Source: Paenibacillus sabuli
GTDB taxonomy: Bacteria; Bacillota; Bacilli; Paenibacillales; Paenibacillaceae
Direction: 5' to 3'
DNA: 64,000 nucleotides
Assembly: GCF_014705605.1 (NCBI RefSeq)
Contig: NZ_JACXIZ010000043.1
Coordinates: forward strand, 1-64,000
Part shown: piece by piece, positions 53,515 to 61,953 of the stretch
Numbering within the stretch: the stretch's first letter is position 1
Layout: each line of letters starts with the position of its first letter
Notes under the pieces: model-generated
The model's input: only the letters and a program-made list of their open reading frames with translations
The model's database searches: none
What the model was told of the DNA's origin: nothing
Made by a program: the position numbers and the translations under genes

Positions 53515-55116
53515 TTATAAGTGCGCCGCGGAGGAGCCTGCCGCCGCTCCGGCCGCATGCCGCTCGGGCGACGGGCCGCCGGATGCGCGCTCGACGAAGC
53601 GCCCCCGCTCCATCACGGCCACGGTATCGCATAGCCGCCTGGCGATCCGCTCGTCATGCGAGATCATCAGCATGGCGAAGCCGCGCTCGGCCTGGAGCCG
53701 CAGCAGCAGCTCGACGATCTGGGCCTGCACCCGCATATCGAGCGCGGACACCGCCTCGTCGCAGATGAGCAGCTCCGGCTGCAGCGCGAGCGCCCGGGCG
53801 ATGGCAATGCGCTGACACTGCCCGGTGCTCAGCTGCGGCGGGCGTCTCACCTGCAGCTCGCCGGTCAGGCCGACGTCGTCCAGCAGCGCCCGCGCGACCG
53901 CTGCGCGCTCGCGGCGGCCGCCCATCCGATGGTCGCGCAGCGGGCCGGTCACGAGCTGCAGGGCCGTCCGGCCGGGATTGAGACTGGCGCGCGCGTTCTG
54001 GAAGATCAGCTGGACGCGGCGGCTCAGCTCCCGTCGGGGCAGGCTCGCCAGCGCCCGGCCCTCCAGCAACGCCTGTCCGCCGTCGGGCGCTTCCAGCGCG
54101 ACGATGCACCGGGCGAGCGTAGACTTGCCGCAGCCGCTGCGGCCGAGGATGCCGACGATCTCGCCGCGATGCACCGTCAGGTCAATGCCGCGCAGCACCT
54201 CCCCGCCGCGCGCATAGCTTTTGCGCAGCTGCCGCACCTCCAGCAGCGGTGCTGCCGGATCCGGCGCCGCTCCTTGCCGCGGCGCCGGGGCTTCGAGACT
54301 GGCGCGCGCAGCCAGCAGGGCGCGCGTATACGCGTGACTCGGGCGCGCCATGACGGTCCGCACCGCGCCGTCCTCCACGATCCGGCCCTCGCGCAGCACG
54401 ATCACCCGATCGCTGATCGCCTGCGCCGCCGCCAGATCGTGGGTAATGAACAGCACGGTCAGTCCGAGCTCGCCTTGCAACCGGCGCAGCAGCTCCAGCA
54501 CATGACGCTGGCTGTCCGCATCGAGCGCGGAGGTCGGCTCGTCGGCGATCAGCACATCCGGCCGCAGACAGAGCGCGAGCGCCAGACAGACGCGCTGGCA
54601 CATCCCGCCGCTCAGCTCGAACGGATAGCTGTGCAGCACCTGCCCCGGCTCCGAGAAGCCGAGCATCCGCAGCAGCCTGGACGCCTCAGCCGCGGCTTCC
54701 TTGCGCCCTGCCAGACGGTGAGCGCGCAGACTCTCTTCGAATTGGGCCCGAATCGTCATCAACGGATTCAGCGCCAGCTGGGCATCCTGGAACAGCATGC
54801 CGATGCGTCGGCCGCGCAGACGATCCCAGGGAGGCGCATCGCCCGCCAGGTCTACTGCTTCCTCCTCGCCAAGTCGCAACAGGCCGCCTTCAATCCGCGC
54901 CGAAGGCGGCAGCAGCCCGGTAAGTGCGCGGGCGATCGTCGATTTGCCCGAGCCGCTCTCGCCGAGCAGCGCCGTCACCTCGCCGCGCCCCAGCGCGAAG
55001 GAGACGCCGCTCAGGATCGGGCCTTGCGGGTCGCGCCCGGCGCGGCGTCCGCCATACGACACACGCAGTCCGCCGACCTGCAGCATCATTGCCTCGCTTC
55101 CCGCTCCCTGTGTCAT
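53515..55116 (-). CDS. Fused double ABC ATPase of a nickel/peptide-type importer
   Basis: 533 residues with two complete ABC domains, equal to DppD plus DppF or NikD plus NikE in one chain. Domain 1: Walker A LLGESGSGKSTIARAL, signature ELSGGMCQRVCLALALCLRP, Walker B DVLIADEPTSALDAD. Domain 2 (from about 275): GRSGCGKSTLARCIVAL, signature as LSTGQCQRI (Thr for the usual first Gly), LLICDEAVSALDMRVQ. The oligopeptide-type C-terminal motif is reduced. ATG 55116 follows GGAGGGAGG. Powers the two permeases encoded just upstream for uptake of a metal complex. Confidence 0.9.
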   Translation of the reverse strand: MTQGAGSEAMMLQVGGLRVSYGGRRAGRDPQGPILSGVSFALGRGEVTALLGESGSGKSTIARALTGLLPPSARIEGGLLRLGEEEAVDLAGDAPPWDRLRGRRIGMLFQDAQLALNPLMTIRAQFEESLRAHRLAGRKEAAAEASRLLRMLGFSEPGQVLHSYPFELSGGMCQRVCLALALCLRPDVLIADEPTSALDADSQRHVLELLRRLQGELGLTVLFITHDLAAAQAISDRVIVLREGRIVEDGAVRTVMARPSHAYTRALLAARASLEAPAPRQGAAPDPAAPLLEVRQLRKSYARGGEVLRGIDLTVHRGEIVGILGRSGCGKSTLARCIVALEAPDGGQALLEGRALASLPRRELSRRVQLIFQNARASLNPGRTALQLVTGPLRDHRMGGRRERAAVARALLDDVGLTGELQVRRPPQLSTGQCQRIAIARALALQPELLICDEAVSALDMRVQAQIVELLLRLQAERGFAMLMISHDERIARRLCDTVAVMERGRFVERASGGPSPERHAAGAAAGSSAAHL

Positions 55117-55278
55117 AGCGCTCGCCTCCCTCCTTGTCAGTCGTTCCTCCAGCTCGTGGTCTCTCGCTTCCATGCTTCCTACGTCTTGCGTGGCAAGCCC
55201 AGCTCCCAGTATCCTTCGTTCGCGCCGTGTCCCACCTCTGCTGCGTCAGCCGAGCTGCCGTCTCCCGCCGCTGTATCT

Positions 55279-56172
55279 TCACTGCCAGCCCGGCTGCTCG
55301 TACGGATCGAGCCGGTCGCGCAGCCCCTCGCCGATCAGATTGAACGCCAGCACAGTCAGCACGATGAACAGCGCCGGCCCGGCCAGGATGTGCGGCGCCT
55401 GCAGCATGTGCGCGCGGCCGTCGGCGAGCATGCTGCCCCACTCCGGCGCGGGCGGCTGGGCGCCCAGTCCGAGGAACGACAGCGCCGCGATCGACAGGAT
55501 CAGGCTGCCCAGCTCGAATGTCGCCAGGATCAGCACCGGACCGAGGGCGCGCGGCAGCAGCTCCTTGACCAGCAGCGCGATGCGCGAGGCCCCCAGCACG
55601 CGCGCCGCCGCATAGGACGTCTCCTGCCGGGCCTGCAGCGCGACGCTGCGAGCCAGTCTGGCGAACGCCACCCACCACACCGCGACGACCGCCAGCAGCA
55701 GGTGCAGCAGACTCGTCCCGAGCAGCGCCGCCACGACCAGCGCCAGCACCATGAACGGGAACGACATCAGCACGTCGATGATCCGCATGAGCAGCGCGTC
55801 GATCCAGGTGCCGTGCATCATCCCGGCTCCTAGTCCGATCAGCAGACCGATGCCCAGCGCCCCGCCGAGTGCGGCGGCCGACGCGATCAGCGTATATTGC
55901 CCGCCATGCAGCGTGCGCGCCAGCACATCCCGTCCGAAGCGATCGGTGCCCAGCGGATGCTCGAGGCCGGGCGGCTGCAGCCGCTCGGCGATGCGCTGCT
56001 CCAGCGGATCGTATGGCGTGATGAATGATGCGCCGAAGATCAGCAGCGCGAGCAGTCCCAGCAGGATGCAGCCGCCGATCAGGCCCGCGTGCCGCCCTGC
56101 TCGGATGCGAATTCGGCGCGGCGCCGCAGCGGGGCCGGCGAGCGGCCCGGTCGCGCCGTCAGACTGCGTCAT
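55279..56172 (-). CDS. NikC/DppC-type ABC permease
   Basis: 297 residues. N-terminal helix (GGCILLGLLALLIFGASFI), FITPYDPLEQRIAERLQPPG and HPLGTDRFGRDVLARTLHGG, the standard DppC/NikC opening, then five more helices and the EAA-type loop ARVLGASRIALLVKELLPRA; ends NLIGEGLRDRLDP. Overlaps the NikB-like gene by 14 bases. A 160-base gap without features separates it from the ATPase gene. Confidence 0.9.
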   Translation of the reverse strand: MTQSDGATGPLAGPAAAPRRIRIRAGRHAGLIGGCILLGLLALLIFGASFITPYDPLEQRIAERLQPPGLEHPLGTDRFGRDVLARTLHGGQYTLIASAAALGGALGIGLLIGLGAGMMHGTWIDALLMRIIDVLMSFPFMVLALVVAALLGTSLLHLLLAVVAVWWVAFARLARSVALQARQETSYAAARVLGASRIALLVKELLPRALGPVLILATFELGSLILSIAALSFLGLGAQPPAPEWGSMLADGRAHMLQAPHILAGPALFIVLTVLAFNLIGEGLRDRLDPYEQPGWQ

Positions 56173-57130
56173 GGCGTATCCTCCTCCCTTGCCTCCGGAT
56201 GCGCGGATCCAGCAGCGCGTAGACCAGTTCGACCGCCAGATGCAAGCCGATCATGAGCGCGATCATGACGAGCGCATAGCCTTGAATGACCGGATAATCC
56301 TTGAGCATGATGCTGTCCAGGGCGTATTTGCCGACCCCTGGCCAGGCGAACAAACTTTCGATGACGACCGCGCCGCTGATCAGGGCGGCCAGCGACAGTG
56401 CGGCCACCGTCACGATCGAAGCCAGGCTGTTGCGCAGCGCGTGCAAGGCGAGCCGTCCGCGCCCGAGCCCGCGCGCCCGGGCCGCGACGATGTACACCTG
56501 ACCGAATTCGCTCAACAGATTGGCCCGGACGACGCGGATCAGCTGCGGCGCGCCGATCAGGCCGAGCGTCGCGGCCGGCAGCCATAGTCTGGCGAGCGTG
56601 GCCGCGCTGCTGATCTCGTACATCCCCAGGCGCACGGCAAAGACGAGCAGCAGCCCGAGCCCGAGCACGAAGGCCGGCGTCGAAGCCAACACGACGCAGA
56701 CGATGCGGATGAGCTGATCGCTCATCCCGCCCGCCCTGAGCGCCGACGCGATGCCGAGCCCGAGTCCCAGCGCGAGCTGAATCGCCAGTGCGGCCAGCGC
56801 CAGCGCTGCCGTCGCCGGCAGCCGCTCTGCCAGCTCGGCGCCGACCGAACGGCCGGTATGAATCGACTCGCCCAGATCGAGCCGCAGCAGCCGCTCCATC
56901 CAGCGTCCGTACTGCACCGCGACCGGGTCCTCCAGTCCGAGGCGCTCGCGCAGCTCCGCCGCTTGCCGCTCCTGCATCGCCGTATCTGTGACCCCGGCTT
57001 CGCCCGGGCGGCCCAGCAGGATCTGGACCGGGTCGCCAGGGGCGATGCGAATAAGCAGGAACAGCAGCAGTGTCGCGCACAGCAGCGTCGCGAGCGCCTC
57101 CAGCAGCCGCAGCAGCGTCGTCTTCAGCAT
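56159..57130 (-). CDS. NikB/DppB-type ABC permease
   Basis: 323 residues. Typical start LLLFLLIRIAPGDPVQILLG, LRERLGLEDPVAVQYGRWME, DLGESIHTGRSVGAEL, and the loop AARARGLGRGRLALHALRNS; ends VELVYALLDPRIR. Six membrane helices. The start codon lies seven bases after the stop of the binding-protein gene. Confidence 0.9.
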   Translation of the reverse strand: MLKTTLLRLLEALATLLCATLLLFLLIRIAPGDPVQILLGRPGEAGVTDTAMQERQAAELRERLGLEDPVAVQYGRWMERLLRLDLGESIHTGRSVGAELAERLPATAALALAALAIQLALGLGLGIASALRAGGMSDQLIRIVCVVLASTPAFVLGLGLLLVFAVRLGMYEISSAATLARLWLPAATLGLIGAPQLIRVVRANLLSEFGQVYIVAARARGLGRGRLALHALRNSLASIVTVAALSLAALISGAVVIESLFAWPGVGKYALDSIMLKDYPVIQGYALVMIALMIGLHLAVELVYALLDPRIRRQGRRIRHDAV

Positions 57131-57137
57131 GAGCCGC

Positions 57138-58772
57138 CTACCGGGCGGCCAGCGTCAGGCCGGCATGCACGATATGCTCGAACTGGCGGAAATGCGGCTC
57201 GAAGCCTTGCAGGGCGGTACTGACCGCCGTCAGCTGCGGACGGGGATACAGGCTGATGACCGGCGCCTGCTCGGCCACCCGCGTATTAATCTGAAGCGTC
57301 AGCTCGCGGCGCGACTGCTGATCGGCGGCCTCGGCCAGTTGGGCGAGCAGCGCGTTCGTCTCTTCGTCGTTGTAGCCGCCGTAGTTGCCGCTGCCTTCCG
57401 GCGCATATTGGCCTTGCAGCAGCGTCAATTCTTCGCCGAAGGTGCTCCACGCTTCAATGGAAGCATCCCAATCGCCGCTCTCGCGCGCCGTCTGGATCAG
57501 GCTGTAGTCGCCGTGCTGCACTTCCACCTGAACGCCGATCCGCCCCCACTGGCTTTGCAGCGCCTCGCCGAGCGCCTGGTCCTGTCCCCACGTCATGAGG
57601 CGCAGCTGCAGCGGCTCCCCGTCCTTGTAGCGGATGCCGTCTTCGCCGAGCATCCACCCCGCATCGTCGAGCAAGGCGCCTGCCTGATCCGGATCGTACG
57701 CGCTGTAGACCGCGTTTTTGGCTTCCGCAAACGCCGGATTGGAGCCAAGCCAGGTCGTGACCGGCGTGCTCTGGCCCTCGGCGGCGGCGATCACTAGCTC
57801 TTCGCGATCCACGCCCCAAGCGAGCGCCTGGCGCACCTGTACATCGGCGAGCTGCGGACGGCTCAGATTGAGATAGACGGTCTGCGTGTTGGCCGCCGGC
57901 TCCGCCGAGATCTCCACGTCCTCGCGGCTCTCGAACTGCGGCATGCTCGTCACCGGGATCTGGTAGACGACATGGCTGCGGCCGCTCAGCGCCGACAGCA
58001 CCCGGGTCTGCTCGTCCGCGACCTCCTCGTAGACGATCCGCTCGATCGCAGGCGCAGCGCCCCAGTAATGCTCGTTGCGTGCGAGCTCCATGCTCTGCTT
58101 GGGCGTGAAGGCCGTCACCCTGTACATCCCGGTCAGGTCCATCGTCTCGACGCTGTCGTGCGCCTGACCGGCATTGTGGATGACCGTCTGATAATAGGAC
58201 AGATTGAGCGGCACCGGCAGTTGCGCTCGGCTAGTCGTGACACGCAGCGTCGCAGCGTCCACCTTCTCCAGCGTGAGCTCGGCCAGGAAGGGCTGCGCCT
58301 GCGCGTCATTGGCCCTGGAGCGCTCCAGCGAGGCGATGACAGCGTCGGCATCGACGGCTGCGCCGCTCCAGAAGGTTGCCCCCGGCCGCAGCCGAATCTC
58401 CCAGGTCGTCGGATCGACCTGGGTGGCCTCCTCGGCCAGCTCCGGCACAGTCTCCCCGGCTGCATTGACTTTGAACAGCGCTTCGGCGGCGCCGATCTTG
58501 CGCAGATAGCTCGAGGTGAGCGGCTGCACGGGGTCCAGGCTGGCCGCGATATTCTGATCGACGACAATCAATTCCCCGCCGCCGCTTGCCGCGTCTTCTC
58601 CTTGCGCCTCGGCATCGTTCGCCGCACCGGCGTCAGCTTCGGCCTCTTGGTTGTCCGACCCGGCTGAATATTGCGCATTGCCCGCATTCCCGTTCGGCTC
58701 GTTATCGCTGGAAGCACACGCAGACAACGTAAAAATTACGACTAATAACAACAGCATAAAGCCTTTTCTCAT
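57138..58772 (-). CDS. NikA/OppA-type substrate-binding lipoprotein
   Basis: About 544 residues. Lipobox LSAC (signal FMLLLLVVIFTLSAC), Gly/Ala/Glu-rich linker, then SBP_bac_5 family fold: VPELAEEATQVDPTTWEIRL, RPGATFWSGAAVDADAVIAS, VRQALAWGVDREELV, AGALLDDAGWMLGEDG. The family binds peptides, nickel or metal-chelator complexes; CntA of the staphylopine system belongs here. The start is uncertain: ATG 58772 has only a long-spaced GAGAAGG, and ATG 58802 is possible. A TTGACA near 58810 on the minus strand may be an internal promoter. Confidence 0.85.
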   Translation of the reverse strand: MRKGFMLLLLVVIFTLSACASSDNEPNGNAGNAQYSAGSDNQEAEADAGAANDAEAQGEDAASGGGELIVVDQNIAASLDPVQPLTSSYLRKIGAAEALFKVNAAGETVPELAEEATQVDPTTWEIRLRPGATFWSGAAVDADAVIASLERSRANDAQAQPFLAELTLEKVDAATLRVTTSRAQLPVPLNLSYYQTVIHNAGQAHDSVETMDLTGMYRVTAFTPKQSMELARNEHYWGAAPAIERIVYEEVADEQTRVLSALSGRSHVVYQIPVTSMPQFESREDVEISAEPAANTQTVYLNLSRPQLADVQVRQALAWGVDREELVIAAAEGQSTPVTTWLGSNPAFAEAKNAVYSAYDPDQAGALLDDAGWMLGEDGIRYKDGEPLQLRLMTWGQDQALGEALQSQWGRIGVQVEVQHGDYSLIQTARESGDWDASIEAWSTFGEELTLLQGQYAPEGSGNYGGYNDEETNALLAQLAEAADQQSRRELTLQINTRVAEQAPVISLYPRPQLTAVSTALQGFEPHFRQFEHIVHAGLTLAAR

Positions 58773-58837
58773 CTTGTTCGCCAACCTTCTCATTATTTTC
58801 ATTGTGCTAGTTGTCAAAATGGTCCGTCTTCTGCCGC

Positions 58838-59728
58838 TCAAATCGCCTCCGCCACCAGTTGCATGCGCCGTCCCGTCATCGCGCTGCCGAAGGTGATTCG
58901 CGCCTGCGGGTCGTAACGCTCGATATGCGGCGCCGGCGTATCGAACAGCGCCATGATCCGGAATCCGCTGCGCTCGACATGATAGGCCAGCTCCTGCGGG
59001 AACAGCAGCCGGTGCTGCAGATGCTCGCGAATCGGCTCGTCATCGCCGACCTGCCACGTATAGTCCCGCTCCAGCAGCTGCCGCTTCGGATCGATGGCGA
59101 AGCGCGTCCGCATCCGCACGAGCGTCTCCCCGCTCCGGCACTCGTCGGTCAGCTCCTCGGTCAACCAGCGCCTGCCTTCCTCGGTCAGGAAGAAGGCCGC
59201 GTTGCGCATGTCCAGGTAGAGCAGGCCGCCGGCGGCCAGATGCCGGCGGAAGCAGCCAAGTGCGGCTTCTACTTGTCCGTTGGAATAGTTGTAGAGGAAG
59301 GTGCTTCCGACGCAGTAGACGGCGTCGAACAATCGGGTGGCGCCCGCTTCGGGACGGCTTGCACCGCCGGAGGGCTCGCCGGGCTCCAGGCTGCTCGAAC
59401 CGGAACGGATCTTCGCCCGATCGTCTGCGATCCGAAAGTCCGCTTGGCTGCCGTAGACATATTCCGGTCCCGGACTATGCTTGCGCGCCCAGGCCAGCAT
59501 CGCCTCGGAGTTGTCCAGCCCGACCGCTTCGTAGCCCGCCTCGTGCAGATAGGCCGCCTCGCGGCCGAGGCCGCAGCCGATGTCGAGCACGCGGCCGCCA
59601 ATGTTGTACTGCGTCAGCAAGGTATGTACGAAGCGCGCCATGCTCAGCTTGTCGCCGCCGAACGCGTCGTAGAGCGCCGGATTGTCGTGCAGGAAATTGT
59701 CCGTATCGGTGCGGTAGCTCATGCTCAT
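58838..59728 (-). CDS. Class I SAM-dependent methyltransferase
   Basis: 296 residues. Motif I VLDIGCGLGREAAYLHEAG, acidic end VGLDNSEAML, motif IV/V region LFDAVYCVGSTFLYN and LAAGGLLYLDMRNAAFFL. The last 100 residues form a beta-rich cap, as in small-molecule N- or O-methyltransferases. GGAGG is seven bases before ATG 59728, which overlaps the stop of the DUF364 gene. It is not a nicotianamine-synthase/CntL relative as far as I can tell. It probably methylates the operon's product. Confidence 0.8.
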   Translation of the reverse strand: MSMSYRTDTDNFLHDNPALYDAFGGDKLSMARFVHTLLTQYNIGGRVLDIGCGLGREAAYLHEAGYEAVGLDNSEAMLAWARKHSPGPEYVYGSQADFRIADDRAKIRSGSSSLEPGEPSGGASRPEAGATRLFDAVYCVGSTFLYNYSNGQVEAALGCFRRHLAAGGLLYLDMRNAAFFLTEEGRRWLTEELTDECRSGETLVRMRTRFAIDPKRQLLERDYTWQVGDDEPIREHLQHRLLFPQELAYHVERSGFRIMALFDTPAPHIERYDPQARITFGSAMTGRRMQLVAEAI

Positions 59729-60564
59729 GCGTCCGCCTCCTCGCCCGTCGCGTATACGTACAGCTCGGACGGCCCGCCGCTGAACTGCGTGAACGGGAAC
59801 GGCTCCGCCACCAGTCCCGTCACGCCGTACCCGATCCACCGAGCCGCGAGCGCGCTCCCCGTCTGGGCATACACGGTGAGCGGGACGTCCCGCTCGCGGA
59901 CCGCCTCTGCGATCCGGTCGAAGCTGCCGTTGGCCAGCGTCATGCCGGTGCAGATCACGTTGTCCGCCTGCCGCAGCACGACCTCCATGTCTCGCTCGAC
60001 CGCGTCGCCGCGCAGTGTTCGCTCCAATTGCAGATCGCAGGGCAGACAGGTGCCGCCGCGCTGCACAATCGCCTCGACGAGCGGATTGACGACGCCGATC
60101 AGCGCGACGCGCTGCCCCGGCCGGATGCGGGCCGTCTCTGCGATCAGCGCATCGCGGGCCAGCGCCTTGTCCAGCGGCGTGCCGCCCGCAATCGTATGCG
60201 CCTCCGTGCAACGGCTCGCATGCGGATAGATGGCGCCCAAGTAGGCGTCGAGCGCCGCGGCCCGCACGGCGGGGTGGCTGTCCCGCAGCAATTCGCCCAG
60301 CATGTGCCCGGACAGTTGTCCGGCCTCGGTCATGTCCAGCTCGCCGGCGGCGTAGGCGGCTGCGCCGAAATAGCCGCCCACACGCAGCAGCACGTAATGA
60401 TTGTGATACTTCACGCCTGACGAGGGGAATTCCGTCGTCTGATAGATCGACGAGGCGCCCGTCACCGGCACCTGTCCCGGATCGGGCCCCAGCTCGCCGC
60501 GCAGCACCGCCGCGCACACCGCGTCCACGGTCAGCCCGGCGCCGGCCCCGACTGCTCCACTCAT
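59725..60564 (-). CDS. DUF4213/DUF364 Rossmann-like 'heavy-metal chelation' protein
   Basis: 279 residues. N-terminal DUF4213 part (about 35-105: SIYQTTEFPSSGVKYHNHYV, LSGHMLGELLRDSHPAVRAA) and C-terminal Rossmann-like DUF364 part (about 150-270: GQRVALIGVVNPLVEAIVQR, VICTGMTLANGSFDRIAEA, FPFTQFSGGP). The family name in domain databases reflects a suspected metal-chelation link from structure; no reaction is established. ATG 60564 overlaps the ATP-grasp stop. Its tight coupling to a ligase and methyltransferase suggests a biosynthetic or metal-loading role. Confidence 0.75.
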   Translation of the reverse strand: MSGAVGAGAGLTVDAVCAAVLRGELGPDPGQVPVTGASSIYQTTEFPSSGVKYHNHYVLLRVGGYFGAAAYAAGELDMTEAGQLSGHMLGELLRDSHPAVRAAALDAYLGAIYPHASRCTEAHTIAGGTPLDKALARDALIAETARIRPGQRVALIGVVNPLVEAIVQRGGTCLPCDLQLERTLRGDAVERDMEVVLRQADNVICTGMTLANGSFDRIAEAVRERDVPLTVYAQTGSALAARWIGYGVTGLVAEPFPFTQFSGGPSELYVYATGEEADA

Positions 60565-61820
60565 ACGGGCTCTCCCGCCCCGGCATAGCGCAGCTCGGCG
60601 CGTGCGAGCGCCTCCTCCGCGTAGCGCCGGGCCTGCGCCCCTTCGCGGTCCTCGGTCACGACATGACCGAGATAGCAGGCATTGTCGATCGGGGCGGCGA
60701 CCTCGCGTCCCGCGCAATTCTCGAGCGTGTGGCGCACGACATGCGGGTCCCGCTCCAGCCGGTCGATCCCCGCGAGCTCGGCGATCTTGCCGCCCTGCGG
60801 CGGCACGAGGAACATCACCGCTGCACTGGCTGCGCCCGTCGGCTCTCCTTGCAGCTGCGGCCGCTCGCCGAGCGACAGGTCGACGAAGGCGCGCAGCAGG
60901 TCGACGCCGGTCACCCGCTCGATCAGCTCGACGATGTAGTTGCCGGGCGTGCGCGGATTGATCTCCACGATGCGCGGTCCATCGGCCGTCAGCTTCACCT
61001 CGGTGTGAGCGATGCCGTGGTCGAAGCCGACCGCGCGCAGTGCAGCCTGCACGTATTCGACGACCTCGGCTTCCTGTTCACGCGAGAGCGCGGCCGGGAA
61101 CATGTGTCCATTCTCGATGAAGTACGGCGAACCGGTGATCGACTTGTCCGTCACGCCGATCACGGTCGTCTCGCCGTGATCGAACACGCATTCCACGCTC
61201 ACTTCTTCCCCGACCATATAAGCCTCGAGCAGCACCGTCCGGTCGCGCGGCTGATCGCGGAAGTTGAGCGGGAACGCCTCCAGCGCCTCGTAAGCGCTGC
61301 GCAGTTGTTCAACGTCCTCGACCAGATTGACGAACGCGCTCGACGCCAGATCGACCGCCTTCATGACGAGCGGGTAGCCGATCTCCGCAGCTGCCTGCCG
61401 GGTCTCCTCCCAGCTGCCGGTGAGCCGGTAGGCCGGATTGGCGACACCCGCCGCCGTCAGCGCCTCGCGCATCCGATGCTTCTGACGAACGGTCGTCACA
61501 TCGGTCGGGAACGGGCAAGGGAGTCCGAATGCCGCCGCCACCTGCTGCACCGTCTCGATGTAGTAATCGCAGACCGTGATCACGCCGTCGAAGCGCTTCG
61601 GACGCAGGAATTCGATCAATGCCGCGACATCGTTCGTCTCGGTGACCAGCACCTCCCGCGCCTCGGCCAGCACCGGATGCCGCTCCGTGCTGTGCGCGCT
61701 CTCGTAATGCCCGGTTTTACGCGTCACGAACGTAAACGTGTGCCCGAGCGACCTCAGCAGCGGCGGCAGCAGTCGGCCGCTCGCCCCTACCCAGCTTTCA
61801 ATCATCAACAGATGTGCCAT
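60561..61820 (-). CDS. ATP-grasp carboxylate-amine ligase
   Basis: 419 residues. ATP-grasp fold: N-terminal Rossmann part (LLMIESWVGASGRLLPPLLR, GVITVCDYYIETVQQVAAAF), central ATP-binding domain (IGYPLVMKAVDLASSAFVNL, VLLEAYMVGEEVSVECVFD) and Mg-binding end HTEVKLTADGPRIVEINPRT. It joins a carboxylate to an amine through an acyl phosphate, like dipeptide ligases and D-Ala ligase relatives. GGAGGG is five bases before ATG 61820; the frame open to 61877 covers the operator and is not used. First gene of the nine-gene operon, under the Zur-like box. Confidence 0.85.
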   Translation of the reverse strand: MAHLLMIESWVGASGRLLPPLLRSLGHTFTFVTRKTGHYESAHSTERHPVLAEAREVLVTETNDVAALIEFLRPKRFDGVITVCDYYIETVQQVAAAFGLPCPFPTDVTTVRQKHRMREALTAAGVANPAYRLTGSWEETRQAAAEIGYPLVMKAVDLASSAFVNLVEDVEQLRSAYEALEAFPLNFRDQPRDRTVLLEAYMVGEEVSVECVFDHGETTVIGVTDKSITGSPYFIENGHMFPAALSREQEAEVVEYVQAALRAVGFDHGIAHTEVKLTADGPRIVEINPRTPGNYIVELIERVTGVDLLRAFVDLSLGERPQLQGEPTGAASAAVMFLVPPQGGKIAELAGIDRLERDPHVVRHTLENCAGREVAAPIDNACYLGHVVTEDREGAQARRYAEEALARAELRYAGAGEPV

Positions 61821-61846
61821 ATGTACCCTCCGGATTTCATTTTTAC

Positions 61847-61865
61847 AATAGTAATAATTACTATT
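61847..61865. promoter_or_regulatory. Zur-like operator of the nine-gene operon
   Basis: AATAGTAATAATTACTATT is a perfect 9-1-9 palindrome. Its core GTAATAATTAC equals the core of the Bacillus Zur box (TCGTAATNATTACGA) and differs from Fur (GATAATNATTATC) and PerR (ATAATNATTAT) boxes. It sits at the predicted transcription start, between the -10 and the ATP-grasp start codon, ideal for repression. Confidence 0.7.
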
Positions 61866-61872
61866 AAAAACG

Positions 61873-61902
61873 AGCATACACCATCCTATTTTTGGTTGTC
61901 AA
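61873..61902 (-). promoter_or_regulatory. Sigma-A promoter of the nine-gene operon
   Basis: On the minus strand -35 TTGACA (61897-61902) and -10 TATGCT (61873-61878) are 18 bases apart, or 17 for GTATGC. Transcription would start near 61866, at the edge of the Zur-like palindrome. Confidence 0.65.
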
Positions 61903-61953
61903 CAAGTATTCCACTTTTTTTCGCCTCTCCCCCTCTCATCCGCACGCCCGCAG

